DNA from: Bradyrhizobium icense
GTDB lineage: Bacteria > Pseudomonadota > Alphaproteobacteria > Rhizobiales > Xanthobacteraceae
Direction: 5' to 3'
Assembly: GCF_001693385.1 (NCBI RefSeq)
Contig: NZ_CP016428.1
Coordinates: 7,492,001-7,556,000 of the forward strand
DNA length: 64,000 bases
The first letter of the stretch is position 1; every line of letters starts with the position of its first letter. Shown here piece after piece: positions 1-10,233 of this stretch. The notes beneath the pieces are model-generated. The model was not told the DNA's origin and did not search any database. It was given only the letters and a program-made list of their open reading frames with translations. Made by a program: the position numbers and the translations under genes.

Positions 1-546
1 AGCAAGACCGCCTTCGGGCTGGCGCACCTGCTGCATGCGAGTGCCAACGGCATCAGGACGATCGGCTTGACCTCGGCGGGCAACACGCCGTTCGTCAAAT
101 CGCTCGGCTGCTACGACGAGGTCGTGACCTATGACAACGTCACCTCGCTGCCGGCGAGTTCCGCGGTCGCCTATGTCGATATGGCCGGCAACGGCCCGTT
201 GCGCGTGACGCTGCACCGGCACTTCGGCGAGCAGATGAAATACAGCGGAATCATCGGGCTTACGCATCGCAGGTCGTCGCCCAATGAACCGGCGCAGGAA
301 TTGCCGGGCGCAAAGCCACAATTTTTCTTTGCGCCGGACCAGATCCGCAAGCGCACCGGGGAATGGGGACCGGCCGGCTTCAGCGAGCGGTTTGGCGCCG
401 CGTGGTCCGGCTTCGCGCCAAACCTCGATCAATGGATGAAGGTGATCCAGAACCGTGGGCCCGCGGCCGTGCAACGCGCCTATCTCGACACCCTCAACGG
501 CCGCGTCCCGCCGGATCAGGGACTGATCCTTTCGCTCTCGGAATAG
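1..546 (+). CDS. DUF2855 family protein (3' part only)
   Basis: The frame is open from the first base of the window and stops with TAG at 544-546, so the N-terminal part lies upstream. The visible 181 residues include a GLTSAGN motif near residues 22-28 and a nucleotide-binding-like stretch ending AVAYVDMAGNG. This pattern resembles the C-terminal half of DUF2855 proteins, which look like distant medium-chain dehydrogenase relatives of unknown reaction. An internal ATG at 67 is not a likely start because the coding pattern continues before it. The flavin monooxygenase follows on the same strand 96 bases later. Family call is moderate; the substrate is unknown. Confidence 0.75.
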   Translation, partial: SKTAFGLAHLLHASANGIRTIGLTSAGNTPFVKSLGCYDEVVTYDNVTSLPASSAVAYVDMAGNGPLRVTLHRHFGEQMKYSGIIGLTHRRSSPNEPAQELPGAKPQFFFAPDQIRKRTGEWGPAGFSERFGAAWSGFAPNLDQWMKVIQNRGPAAVQRAYLDTLNGRVPPDQGLILSLSE

Positions 547-642
547 GCGGCATCTCCTCTCGCCCTTTCAGGGCCGTCCCAAATAGGTATAGGCTCGCCC
601 ACAGGGAAACGCCGCGAAGACGGCTGGTGATGGGAAACGCCC

Positions 643-2403
643 ATGCTCGACAGGACGGACGACAGTTCGGTTGCCGCCGACACTTGGCTTGCGCAGTTCG
701 AGGAAGCGCTTGGAAAGCCCGACCAAGCCCTGCTGTATCAGCTATTCCATCCCGACAGCTATTGGCGCGATGTGCTGGCGCTGAGTTGGAACATCCAGAC
801 ACTCAACGGCAGAGACGCCATACTGAAGGCGCTTCCCCCTTTCGCTCGCGGCGCGGCGCCGACCGGCTTTGCCATCGCCCCCGATCGCGCTGCACCGCGC
901 AAGGTGATGCGCGCGGGCACCCACGCGATCGAGGCGATCTTCAAGTTCGAAACCAACGTCGGGCGCGGCAGCGGCATCATCCGCCTGACCCCTGATGCCG
1001 ACGACGGCAACCGGCTGAAGGCCTGGACGCTGCTGACCGAGCTCGGCGAGCTCAAGGGCTTTGAGGAGCAGCTCGGCGTCAATCGCCCGCGCGGCAATGC
1101 CTATTCGCGCGATTTCCGCGGGCCGAACTGGCTCGACCTGCGCAAGGCGTCGGCCGGATATGCGGATCATGATCCGACCGTCCTCGTCATCGGCGGCGGG
1201 CAATCCGGCCTTTCCATTGCCGCGCGGCTGAAGCAATTGAATGTCGATACGTTGATCGTCGATCGCGAAAAACGCATCGGCGACAACTGGCGCAAGCGCT
1301 ATCACGCGCTGACGCTGCACAACCAGGTGCAGGTCAATCACCTGCCCTATTTGCACTTTCCGCCGAACTGGCCGACCTATATTCCGAAGGACAAGCTCGC
1401 CAACTGGTTCGAAGCCTACGTCGAGGCGATGGAGCTGAATTTCTGGACCGAGACCGAGTTCGAAGGCGGCAGCTATGACGAGACGGAAGGCCGCTGGACG
1501 GTGACGCTGCGCTGCGCTGACGGCAGCAAGCGCAGCATGCATCCACGCCATGTCGTGCTGGCGACCGGCGTCAGCGGCATTCCGAGCGTGCCTGACATTC
1601 CGGGACTGAAGGATTTCGCCCGCAAGGTGATGCATTCCAGCCAGTATGACGACGGCGAAAACTGGAAGGGCAAGCGCGCCATCGTGATCGGCACCGGCAA
1701 CAGCGGCCACGACATCGCGCAAGACCTGCATTCCAGCGGCGCTAAGGTCACGCTGTTCCAGCGCTCTTCGACGCTGGTCGTCAGCATCGAGCCGTCGGCG
1801 CAACTGGTCTACGCGCCCTACAACGAGGGCACGCTGGAGGACAACGACCTGATCACTGTCTCGATGCCGCTCAAGCTGGCGCGCAAGAGCCACGCATTGA
1901 CCGCGGAAAAATCCAAGGCGCTCGATAAAGAATTGCTCGATGGCCTGGAGCGCGTCGGCTTCAAGCTCGATTTCGGCGAGGACAATACCGGCTGGCAGTT
2001 CAAATACCTCACCCGCGGCGGCGGCTATTATTTCAACGTCGGCTGCTCCGACCTGATCATCAAAGGCGATATCGCGCTGAAGCAGTTTGCCGATCTCGAC
2101 ACGTTCACGGCCGATGGCGCCAGGATGAAGGACGGCGAAGTCGTCGAGGCCGACCTCGTGGTGCTGGCGACCGGCTACCGACGCCAGGAAGAGCTGGTGC
2201 GCAAGCTGTTCGGCGAAACGGTGGAACGACGCGTCGGCACGATCTGGGGATTTGGCGAGGAGCAGGAACTGCGCAACATGTACACGCGTACCGGCCAGCC
2301 CGGGCTGTGGTTCATCGCCGGCGGCCTCGCGCAATGCCGCATCGGCTCAAAACACCTGGCGCTGCAAATCAAGGCGATCGAGGAAGGTCTGCTGCCGCGC
2401 TGA
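643..2403 (+). CDS. FAD-dependent monooxygenase with N-terminal SnoaL-like domain
   Basis: This 586-residue protein looks like a soluble flavin-containing or Baeyer-Villiger-type monooxygenase using FAD and NAD(P)H. The FAD-binding GGGQSG lies at residues 184-189 and the second dinucleotide motif GTGNSG at 349-354. The segment NWRKRYHALTLH (about 214-225) and the late LATGYRRQ are typical of the family. The first 150 residues are extra compared with ordinary enzymes of this class and resemble a SnoaL/NTF2-like fold, so this is a natural fusion. The start at 643 gives the complete extension, but the SD is weak. The gene ends 5 bases before the convergent neighbour. The substrate cannot be told from sequence. 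Confidence 0.88.
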   Translation: MLDRTDDSSVAADTWLAQFEEALGKPDQALLYQLFHPDSYWRDVLALSWNIQTLNGRDAILKALPPFARGAAPTGFAIAPDRAAPRKVMRAGTHAIEAIFKFETNVGRGSGIIRLTPDADDGNRLKAWTLLTELGELKGFEEQLGVNRPRGNAYSRDFRGPNWLDLRKASAGYADHDPTVLVIGGGQSGLSIAARLKQLNVDTLIVDREKRIGDNWRKRYHALTLHNQVQVNHLPYLHFPPNWPTYIPKDKLANWFEAYVEAMELNFWTETEFEGGSYDETEGRWTVTLRCADGSKRSMHPRHVVLATGVSGIPSVPDIPGLKDFARKVMHSSQYDDGENWKGKRAIVIGTGNSGHDIAQDLHSSGAKVTLFQRSSTLVVSIEPSAQLVYAPYNEGTLEDNDLITVSMPLKLARKSHALTAEKSKALDKELLDGLERVGFKLDFGEDNTGWQFKYLTRGGGYYFNVGCSDLIIKGDIALKQFADLDTFTADGARMKDGEVVEADLVVLATGYRRQEELVRKLFGETVERRVGTIWGFGEEQELRNMYTRTGQPGLWFIAGGLAQCRIGSKHLALQIKAIEEGLLPR

Positions 2404-2408
2404 GGCCG

Positions 2409-2933
2409 TTACTGCGGCCGTTCCAGCAGACGCCGCTGGATCAACCAGCGCGCCCCACGGCTCCATGCCACATTGGCGCCCATGCGCAGGTCGGTCTGCT
2501 GGACGTCGACCAGCCCTCCGGATCTGGCATCGCGAATTTTGTAGGTCACCGCGTATTCCGTTCGCGTGATCCGCGTGACGATCCCGATCATCGACTGATC
2601 TGCGGCAAGCCCGGAGGCGATGCCGGCCTCGCAGCCATTGCAGTCGCGCAATGGCATGGCCTTCGCAATCTGCTCGTTGGCGGTGGCAGTGTCGACCAAC
2701 TGGTATCGTCCGGATTCCACGATCAGCCTTCGGGCTTCTTCCGTCGAAAGCCGCAATTGCTCGCGATCGATGTCGTCGGCGGGGACGTAGGGAGCCGCGG
2801 CGCTGAAATCCGCCAGTTCAAACGGAAACACCGCGATCCTGACCGGAGACGGCGCGACGGTTTCGGCGGCACCGGCAACGGCGCTGCCGGCGAGGAGCAT
2901 GATAGGAGCGAGGATAGACGTCATGCTGCGCAT
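2409..2933 (-). CDS. DUF3280/DUF2380-like secreted protein
   Basis: The product has 174 residues and begins with a clear Sec signal peptide that ends near GAAE at residues 21-24. The mature part opens with RIAVFPFELADFS and contains a DCNGCEAG segment with two cysteines. This looks like the DUF3280/DUF2380 group of periplasmic proteins, often called methanol-utilisation-associated, though no function is established. A second Met at residue 4 is an alternative start. The gene converges on the monooxygenase with only 5 bases between stops. The family call is by eye and moderate. Confidence 0.7.
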   Translation of the reverse strand: MRSMTSILAPIMLLAGSAVAGAAETVAPSPVRIAVFPFELADFSAAAPYVPADDIDREQLRLSTEEARRLIVESGRYQLVDTATANEQIAKAMPLRDCNGCEAGIASGLAADQSMIGIVTRITRTEYAVTYKIRDARSGGLVDVQQTDLRMGANVAWSRGARWLIQRRLLERPQ

Positions 2934-3153
2934 TGATCCGTACCTCCCTGAGATGGTGTTGGCTCAAGCGGTAACGCGTCACAGTCATTTCCGATCGTGA
3001 CGGGCATTCTGCCCGCTCGGATCTGCCAAGCACCTTACGTCAAGTCGGCAGATCCGCAATGCCTCATGGCGCCCCCGCGCAAAATCCGCTCGCGATCCGA
3101 TACGGCGTCTGTAACACTCGGCCAACGAAAGCCACAGCGGGGAGAGACGCAAT

Positions 3154-4122
3154 ATGCCGGCAATTCTGGGCTCGGGCGATCACCGTTACCGCGTCGTCGA
3201 AAACTGGGCGAAGCTGCCGGACGGATGGCGCCTGACCGACGTCGCTTCCGTCGCGGTCGACAGCAAGGATCGCATCTACGTCTTCAACCGCGGCGCCCAT
3301 CCGATGGTGGTGCTGGACCGTGAGGGAAACTTCATCAAGAGCTGGGGCGAAGGCCTGTTCAACCGCGCCCACGGCCTGCACATCGATGCGGATGACCATC
3401 TCTATTGCACCGATGACGGCGACCACACCGTGCGCAAGTGTACGACCGACGGCAAGGTGTTGCTGACGATCGGCATCCCGAACAAGCCGGCGCCGTTCAT
3501 GAGCGGCGAGCCGTTTCACCGCTGCACCCATACGGCGCTGTCGCCGAAAGGCGAGATCTATGTCTCGGACGGTTACGGCAATGCCTGCGTCCACAAATAT
3601 TCGCCGGATGGTAAGCTCTTGAAGACCTGGGGCGAGCCCGGCACCGATCCCGGCCAGTTCAACATCGTCCACAACATCGCAACTGACACCGACGGCTGGG
3701 TCTATGTCGCCGATCGCGAGAACCACCGCGTGCAGGTGTTCGACGGCAACGGCAAATACGAGGCGCAGTGGAATTTTCTGCACCGGCCCTGCGCGCTGTG
3801 CTGCTGCGGCGGCAAGCAACCGACGTTTATCGTCGGCGAGCTCGGCCCCGGCATGGCTGTGAACCGCAAGGTGCCCAATCTCGGCCCGCGGCTTTCGATC
3901 GTGGATTCGAAAGGCAAGCGCATCGCCCGGCTCGGCGGCGAGAACGGCCCGGGCCTGGAGGCCGGCAAATTTCTTGCGCCCCACGGCATCGCACTGGATT
4001 CCAGGGGCGATATCTATATCGGCGAGGTCGGCGTCACCGACTGGAAGACCAGCTTTCCGGATACACCGATGCCGCCGGAAGTCGGAGTAACGCGTTGCCT
4101 GCAGAAGCTGGAGAAGCTCTAG
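3154..4122 (+). CDS. NHL-repeat protein, peptidyl-hydroxyglycine lyase-like
   Basis: The 322-residue protein is built from repeated beta-propeller blades of the NHL/6-bladed type. Blade motifs include DRIYVFNRG, GEIYVSDGYGNA, WVYVADRENHRVQVFD and GDIYIGEVG. Such propellers are commonly annotated as peptidyl-alpha-hydroxyglycine alpha-amidating lyase-like in bacteria, but catalysis is rarely shown. A cysteine cluster CALCCCGG near residue 213 is unusual and could bind metal or form a disulfide. There is no signal peptide. The ATG at 3154 follows a GGAGAG SD seven bases upstream. It may simply be a scaffold or lactonase-like enzyme. Confidence 0.8.
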   Translation: MPAILGSGDHRYRVVENWAKLPDGWRLTDVASVAVDSKDRIYVFNRGAHPMVVLDREGNFIKSWGEGLFNRAHGLHIDADDHLYCTDDGDHTVRKCTTDGKVLLTIGIPNKPAPFMSGEPFHRCTHTALSPKGEIYVSDGYGNACVHKYSPDGKLLKTWGEPGTDPGQFNIVHNIATDTDGWVYVADRENHRVQVFDGNGKYEAQWNFLHRPCALCCCGGKQPTFIVGELGPGMAVNRKVPNLGPRLSIVDSKGKRIARLGGENGPGLEAGKFLAPHGIALDSRGDIYIGEVGVTDWKTSFPDTPMPPEVGVTRCLQKLEKL

Positions 4123-4149
4123 CTAGACCGATGCTAACGGCAAGGCCTG

Positions 4150-5082
4150 CTATGGTCCGCGACCGGGAGCGCGGGACCGGCCTTGCCCGTCAAACAGGCT
4201 GTGCTCGCGGGCGAGGCCTTCTCCGACGACATCGAAGAAGGCACGGACGCGCGCCGTCTTCTTCAGATCGGCGTGTGTCACGATCCACAATTCGCCAACC
4301 AGATCCGGCACCGGATCCGGCAGAGCGCGGGCGAGATCGCGATCCTCATCGCCGAGATAACAGGGCAGCAGCGCGAGGCCGATGCCGGTCTTCGCGGCGA
4401 TGAACTGATTGACGAGGCTGTTGGTCCGGTAGACGAACGCATCATCCGGCACCATTCGATTGAGCCAGTCGGCCGCCATGATGCCGACCGCCGTTTCTTC
4501 CCATCCGATCACGGCCTGACCGCCGAGATCTCCCGGGGATGAAACAGCCCCGCCTCTTTCATCGAGATAGCCGGTTGCGCCGTAAACCGTCCATGCAACG
4601 TCGGCGAGTTTGCGGCCCCAGAGATCGCCCTCCTTCGGCCGCATCGGACGAAGCGCGATATCCGCCTCGCGGCGCGAGAGATTGAGGACGCGGTTGTCGA
4701 CCACGAGCTCGACGACGATGCCGGGATGGGTTCGCCGGAACGCGGCGAGATGGCTGGTCAGCTTTCGATACGCCAGCGTCTCCGAGGATGTTACACGCAG
4801 ACGGCCGGAGAGACGGTGGTCCCGGCCCGCAATGTCGCGCTCGATGGCGAGCGCCTCATCTTCCATCCGCTCGGCCGCGGCCGCCATCCGCTCGCCGGCC
4901 GGGGTCGCCTGGTATGCCCCGCCGGGGAGCCGTTCGAACAGACGCACGCCGAGCCGCGTTTCCAGGGCGTTCAGGCGCCGAAACGCGGTCGAATGATCGA
5001 TGTCTAGCGCTTTGGCGGCGCCGGTGAGGCTGCTTGCCCGATGCACCGCCAACACGAGTTGGGGCTCGTTCCAGTCCTCCAT
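4150..5082 (-). CDS. LysR-family transcriptional regulator
   Basis: This is a 310-residue LysR-type DNA-binding regulator. The N-terminal winged helix-turn-helix spans about residues 5-62, with SLTGAAKALDIDHSTAFRRL as the HTH core. The rest is a periplasmic-binding-protein-like effector domain. It is divergent from the SnoaL-like gene at 5282, and a 5-6-5 inverted repeat at 5102-5117 lies just upstream of its start, as expected for autoregulation and control of a divergent target. The effector is unknown. The HTH variant DHSTAFRRL resembles LysR members that act without strong neighbouring pathway clues. Confidence 0.92.
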   Translation of the reverse strand: MEDWNEPQLVLAVHRASSLTGAAKALDIDHSTAFRRLNALETRLGVRLFERLPGGAYQATPAGERMAAAAERMEDEALAIERDIAGRDHRLSGRLRVTSSETLAYRKLTSHLAAFRRTHPGIVVELVVDNRVLNLSRREADIALRPMRPKEGDLWGRKLADVAWTVYGATGYLDERGGAVSSPGDLGGQAVIGWEETAVGIMAADWLNRMVPDDAFVYRTNSLVNQFIAAKTGIGLALLPCYLGDEDRDLARALPDPVPDLVGELWIVTHADLKKTARVRAFFDVVGEGLAREHSLFDGQGRSRAPGRGP

Positions 5083-5101
5083 GATGCAGACGTAGGCGTC
5101 T

Positions 5102-5117
5102 CTTGCAGTTTCGCAAG
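5102..5117. promoter_or_regulatory. Candidate LysR operator (inverted repeat)
   Basis: CTTGC and GCAAG form a perfect 5-base inverted repeat around a 6-base centre. It lies 20 bases upstream of the LysR start and within the divergent intergenic space, the usual location of a LysR recognition site. It is short and could occur by chance. Confidence 0.4.
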
Positions 5118-5281
5118 TGAGGCTGGCGTATTCCCAACGTGCTTTCCGTCGCGCCAGACGTTACCTACCGCAACGAGAAGCGCGATGAGGAACTTGAGGT
5201 GATACCGATCCGGCCTTGCGCCGGAGCGTGAGGCCACGACCTCCTCGCATCGACAACCTTCAACACATGGGAGTCCGAGAA

Positions 5282-5707
5282 ATGGGTGCTCCGTCCCCCG
5301 AACTTTGCAATCTCTGGCTGGCACGCGCGTTCAATGCGCAGGACGTCGACGCCGCGGCAGCCATGTACCACCCCGACGCCTCGATCGTTCAGGTCGACGA
5401 GGTCCATGGCGGCAGCAGCGTCGCGCGCGGCGCCGACGGCATCCGCAAGACGATGGCGGCCTATGTCGGATTGAAGCCGCACATGGATGTCGTGACCCAT
5501 CACACGACGGTCTCCGGCGACTTCGCGATGACGCGATCGCAGTGGCTGATCAGGGGCACCGACGAACACGGCAAGCGCACCGAGGTGCATCACCATGGTA
5601 TGGAAGTTCACCGCAGGATGCCCGACGGCACCTGGGTGTTTTTCATGGATCACCCGTTCGGTGCCGATCCGAGCTGGGCGGTCGAAGCTCCGCCGCACAC
5701 CGAATAG
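5282..5707 (+). CDS. SnoaL/NTF2-like protein
   Basis: The predicted 141-residue protein starts MGAPSPEL and has the compact cone-shaped NTF2/SnoaL pattern: a helical start (LCNLWLARAF), a YHPDASI turn, and strands TRSQWLIRG and VHHHGMEVHR. Such proteins act as small isomerases, hydratases or ligand-binding proteins. The ATG at 5282 was chosen over two upstream starts because GGGAG precedes it at a suitable distance and the upstream residues do not look like the family. It is divergent from the LysR gene and is its most likely target. The specific reaction is unknown. Confidence 0.82.
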   Translation: MGAPSPELCNLWLARAFNAQDVDAAAAMYHPDASIVQVDEVHGGSSVARGADGIRKTMAAYVGLKPHMDVVTHHTTVSGDFAMTRSQWLIRGTDEHGKRTEVHHHGMEVHRRMPDGTWVFFMDHPFGADPSWAVEAPPHTE

Positions 5708-6102
5708 TCGCGCCACAAGCAGAATTCGGGCGCTGGCCACAGCCCTGGGCATGGGTGCAGGCGGCGGCGCCTTCGGTGCGGCGGTGCTCAGGCTGCAGAG
5801 CATCCTGACCAGCGCCGGCAAGCCGCCAGCGCGATGAACCCATCGCCATTCCGCTTTGAAGTCTTCGAAAATGCGTGCCTGCCGTCGGATCGCCCGGCCC
5901 GGCCACCTATCACGATGGATTGACCGCAAATGTCCGGCACTGGCGAGGTAAGGAACCGAGGCTTTTTGCCGGGCCGCGGCGAACGATCATGCGTTCCCGC
6001 TGCTGGATAAGCCCCGGAACGCTCTTCACAATCCCGTCACGCTGCCTGTAGTATGCAGGGCACATGCTGCTTCGCAGCTAACATGGGGGTCAGGAGCGTT
6101 AC
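5708..6102. other. Intergenic stretch without a recognised gene
   Basis: About 395 bases lie between the SnoaL-like gene and the HNH gene. Short open frames occur here on both strands but have arginine- and proline-rich shadow-like translations and no SD. I see no RNA gene or strong repeat. The promoter of the HNH gene should lie in the last 150 bases. Confidence 0.5.
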
Positions 6103-6660
6103 TTGAACGCACATGTCTCGCAGGGCGGTTGGCCGGTACTGGTGCTGAACGCGGATTTCCGGCCGCTGAGTTACTACCCGCTGTCTCTCTGGTCGTGGCA
6201 GGACGCGATCAAGGCGGTGTTTCTCGATCGCGTCAACATCGTCGAGCACTACGACCGCGCGGTGCACAGCCCGAGCTTCGAGATCCAGCTTCCGAGCGTT
6301 GTGTCGCTCAAATCCTTCGTCAAGCCGACCACGCATCCCGCCTTCACCCGCTTCAACGTCTTCCTGCGCGACCGCTTCGTCTGCCAGTACTGCCACGCGC
6401 ATGACGACCTGACCTTCGATCACATCATTCCGCGCAGCAAGGGCGGCCAGACCACCTGGGAGAACGTCGTCGCGGCCTGCTCGCCCTGTAACTTGCGCAA
6501 GGGCAATCTGACGCCGCAGCAGGCGAAGATGTTTCCGCGGCAGACGCCGTTCGCGCCGACGGTGCATCAGCTCCATCGCAACGGGCGACTATTTCCGCCG
6601 AACTATCTGCACGATAGCTGGCTGGATTATTTGTATTGGGATACCGAGCTCGATCCGTAA
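6103..6660 (+). CDS. HNH endonuclease family protein
   Basis: The 185-residue protein has a C-terminal HNH nuclease domain. It shows the zinc-binding CQYC (near residue 93) and CSPC (near 128) pairs and the DHIIPRSKGGQTTWENV core that carries the catalytic His and the Asn. The N-terminal half (PVLVLNADFRPLSYYPLSLW) is typical of a widespread chromosomal HNH family of unknown cellular role. Translation appears to start at TTG 6103, because AGGAG at 6092-6096 sits six bases upstream and no better ATG fits the conserved N-terminus. There is no restriction-modification or phage context, so a housekeeping or DNA-repair role is as likely as defence. Confidence 0.9.
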   Translation: MNAHVSQGGWPVLVLNADFRPLSYYPLSLWSWQDAIKAVFLDRVNIVEHYDRAVHSPSFEIQLPSVVSLKSFVKPTTHPAFTRFNVFLRDRFVCQYCHAHDDLTFDHIIPRSKGGQTTWENVVAACSPCNLRKGNLTPQQAKMFPRQTPFAPTVHQLHRNGRLFPPNYLHDSWLDYLYWDTELDP

Positions 6661-6993
6661 ATCTCGTCGCCGCTGTTTTCGCCCGTAGGACAGTTCCGCG
6701 CGGCCGAAAAGGCCGAACTTTTTGCAGTGCGCCTCACATGGAATTCTCGGACATTCATCCTGAGGGTGTCCACTGTTGGAAGTGAGCCGAACTGACGGCG
6801 ACTTCCTGTTTTGACGATCCCAGATGATGCCGGTCGCTCTGCGGGCGAACCACTCGGATCGCTGATCCGACCTGGAAAATCGCTCCACCAGACGCCGGCC
6901 TACCATTTTTCACATTTTTTTGACGCCGGGCTGATGGGCTCCCTTCGATGCAGTTCAGGCGTCGACCGCCTGCGTGCCCGACGGAGATCTAAC
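6661..6993. other. Leader region with hairpin upstream of PEP-CTERM gene
   Basis: This 333-base stretch holds no convincing gene. A perfect 7-3-7 inverted repeat (TCGGATC, GCT, GATCCGA) occupies 6854-6870, and a T-rich run lies near 6907-6920. These could be a terminator or a regulatory hairpin in a long leader. The open frame reaching back to 6811 lacks a signal-peptide-compatible start and was not used. Confidence 0.4.
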
Positions 6994-7716
6994 GTGAACA
7001 AGCCTTCTTCAATCAGGAAAAATTCTATTGGATCGGGCCGTTCGATGGCCATCCTTGTCGCCGCCTGTGCGATCGTCTGGACCGGTCCTGCAGCGGCAGA
7101 CCTCGTCGCGAACGGCAGCTTCGAGCTGGGAACGTTCACTGGAGGAAATTCTCTCGCTCAACAGGTTCAGCCCGGTGGCAGCGAGCTTGCTGGCTGGACG
7201 ATCAGCGACGCTCCCGCGACGTGGTATGCGAGCGGATGGAGCAACAACCCTCAGCAGATCGCGCTGACGCCACGCACCGGAAATTTCGGCCTTAGCCTGG
7301 CCGATGGCACCATAAACACCATAAGCATAAGTCAGACCATCAATCTTCTGCCATTTCAGCAGTATCAACTTAGCTTCTGGGTTGGAAACTACAGCGCCAA
7401 CAATGGTTCTGCAGGGCTCAACGTCAGTATCACCGACGGAACATCCAATACGCTCCTGTTATCGGAGAGCGTGACGGCCCCGGCAACGAGCGAGCCCTCT
7501 ACATGGGTTCGGTTTGCATTCAACTTTATCGCAGACGGGACCTCCAACACGATCAGCTTCAGCGAACTCAACGGCCCTTCCTACATTGGCTTGGACGACG
7601 TGAGCATCGCGGCCGTGCCTGAACCCGCGACCTGGGCGATGATGATATTGGGCTTCGCTGCCGTTGGCGTTGTCGCCTTTCGCCGGAGGTCAAAACCAGC
7701 ATTGGAGGTCGCCTGA
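6994..7716 (+). CDS. PEPxxWA-CTERM sorting domain protein
   Basis: The product is a 240-residue exported protein. A signal peptide ends near GPAAAD (residues 31-36). A jelly-roll-like domain begins with LVANGSFELG, which resembles choice-of-anchor/DUF642-type surface proteins. The C-terminus carries the sorting signal PEPATWAMMILGFAAVG followed by RRR, the PEPxxWA-CTERM form processed by an exosortase. The GTG at 6994 was chosen because GGAG precedes it and because it places the signal peptide at the N-terminus; frames opening at 6811 would bury it. No exosortase or polysaccharide cluster lies in the window, so the processing enzyme must be elsewhere. Confidence 0.88.
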   Translation: MNKPSSIRKNSIGSGRSMAILVAACAIVWTGPAAADLVANGSFELGTFTGGNSLAQQVQPGGSELAGWTISDAPATWYASGWSNNPQQIALTPRTGNFGLSLADGTINTISISQTINLLPFQQYQLSFWVGNYSANNGSAGLNVSITDGTSNTLLLSESVTAPATSEPSTWVRFAFNFIADGTSNTISFSELNGPSYIGLDDVSIAAVPEPATWAMMILGFAAVGVVAFRRRSKPALEVA

Positions 7717-7819
7717 TCCGCGATCTGGATGGAGAAGGCGGCTTAGGGCAATGCTTGCTCAATCCGTAAGGCGGTTCAGCAATCGTAGAGCGAAACCCTC
7801 ATTCGCCCGGCGAGACGAT

Positions 7820-7852
7820 GATTGGCGCGCCCCTCGCAGGGACGCGCCAATC
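7820..7852. terminator. Hairpin between convergent PEP-CTERM and groEL genes
   Basis: A perfect 10-base stem (GATTGGCGCG with CGCGCCAATC), extended inside by CCC/GGG, lies 10 bases past the groEL stop. There is no clear U run, so it is a terminator-like or mRNA-stabilising hairpin rather than a textbook terminator. Confidence 0.5.
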
Positions 7853-7861
7853 ACTCGCGAG

Positions 7862-9574
<1,713 letters not shown>

Positions 9575-9889
9575 TCACGCGGCCTTTCGACTGGTGCCGG
9601 CTTCGACCACCACGCCCATGATGTCGCTTTCCTTCATGATCAGATATTCGGTGCCGTCGATCTTGACCTCCGTACCTGACCATTTGCCGAACAACACGCG
9701 GTCGCCAGTCTGGAGGTCGATCGGAACGAGCCTGCCGCCCTCGTCGCGCCCTCCGGGCCCCACCGCCACCACCTCGCCCTGCTGCGGCTTCTCCCGGGCG
9801 GTATCAGGGATGACGATGCCTCCGGCGGTTTTCTCCTCCGCCTCGATGCGCTTGACGACTACCCGATCGTGAAGTGGACGGATTTTCAT
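9575..9889 (-). CDS. groES: Co-chaperonin GroES
   Basis: The 104-residue protein is the 10 kDa lid of the GroEL chamber. It begins [20 protein letters not shown], shows the mobile-loop region TAGGIVIPD, and ends [13 protein letters not shown], slightly longer than the typical 95-97 residues. The start follows a strong AGGAGGAGG SD. It is the first gene of the groES-groEL operon. No CIRCE inverted repeat is visible upstream, so HrcA control is unlikely for this copy; a heat-shock sigma factor is a possible alternative. Confidence 0.97.
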   Translation of the reverse strand: MKIRPLHDRVVVKRIEAEEKTAGGIVIPDTAREKPQQGEVVAVGPGGRDEGGRLVPIDLQTGDRVLFGKWSGTEVKIDGTEYLIMKESDIMGVVVEAGTSRKAA

Positions 9890-10233
9890 GTCCTCCTCCT
9901 ACGCTGGATGTGGTGTTCGGCTGCAGTATGCGACCTAGGTGGATCAGCATTGCGCTTCAAGGCCTTCTGAAAAAAATGAAAGTTTGCCGGGGGGTACGCT
10001 GGCTCGGGAATGCTGGCGCGTTCTCCCAAGCAGGGTGCGGATGATTGGCGAGCCGGGTTCGAGAACGGGGGTCGATGGAATCCTTGCCAGCAGCATAGCG
10101 CTTAGGCTGGCGGTCGTGGCAATGTGGACGCCGCGCTCGACTTCAGCCAGAACGGCGGACCGGCCCGGGCAGTGAACGCCCCGTCCTTCGCAGTGCAAAA
10201 AAGCTTAGGGAAAGCCATGACTGGAGGACTCCA
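9890..10233. other. Divergent promoter region, groES and acyl-CoA ligase
   Basis: This 344-base region separates two divergent transcription units and contains no convincing gene. Open frames at 9939-10175 (plus) and 9944-10198 (minus) overlap each other and lack SD sequences. The groES side holds the candidate heat-shock promoter described separately. Confidence 0.55.
9934..9961 (-). promoter_or_regulatory. Candidate heat-shock (RpoH-type) promoter for groES
   Basis: On the minus strand CTTGAA (9961-9956) matches the conserved -35 core of alphaproteobacterial sigma-32 promoters. A weak -10-like CCTAGGT follows at 9940-9934. The -10 match is poor and the spacing is not ideal, so this is tentative. 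The absence of a CIRCE element supports looking for a sigma-32 site here. Confidence 0.3.

Noticed and set aside
742..2334. 530-residue minus-strand frame
   Set aside because: It is antisense to the FAD monooxygenase, rich in Arg/Gln/Ala without any domain, and typical of high-GC shadow frames.
5643..5906. Minus-strand 87-residue frame in the 5.7-6.1 kb gap
   Set aside because: It overlaps the SnoaL-like gene end, has no SD and a low-complexity translation.
9890..10000. CIRCE element upstream of groES
   Set aside because: The TTAGCACTC-N9-GAGTGCTAA pattern is not present in this stretch.
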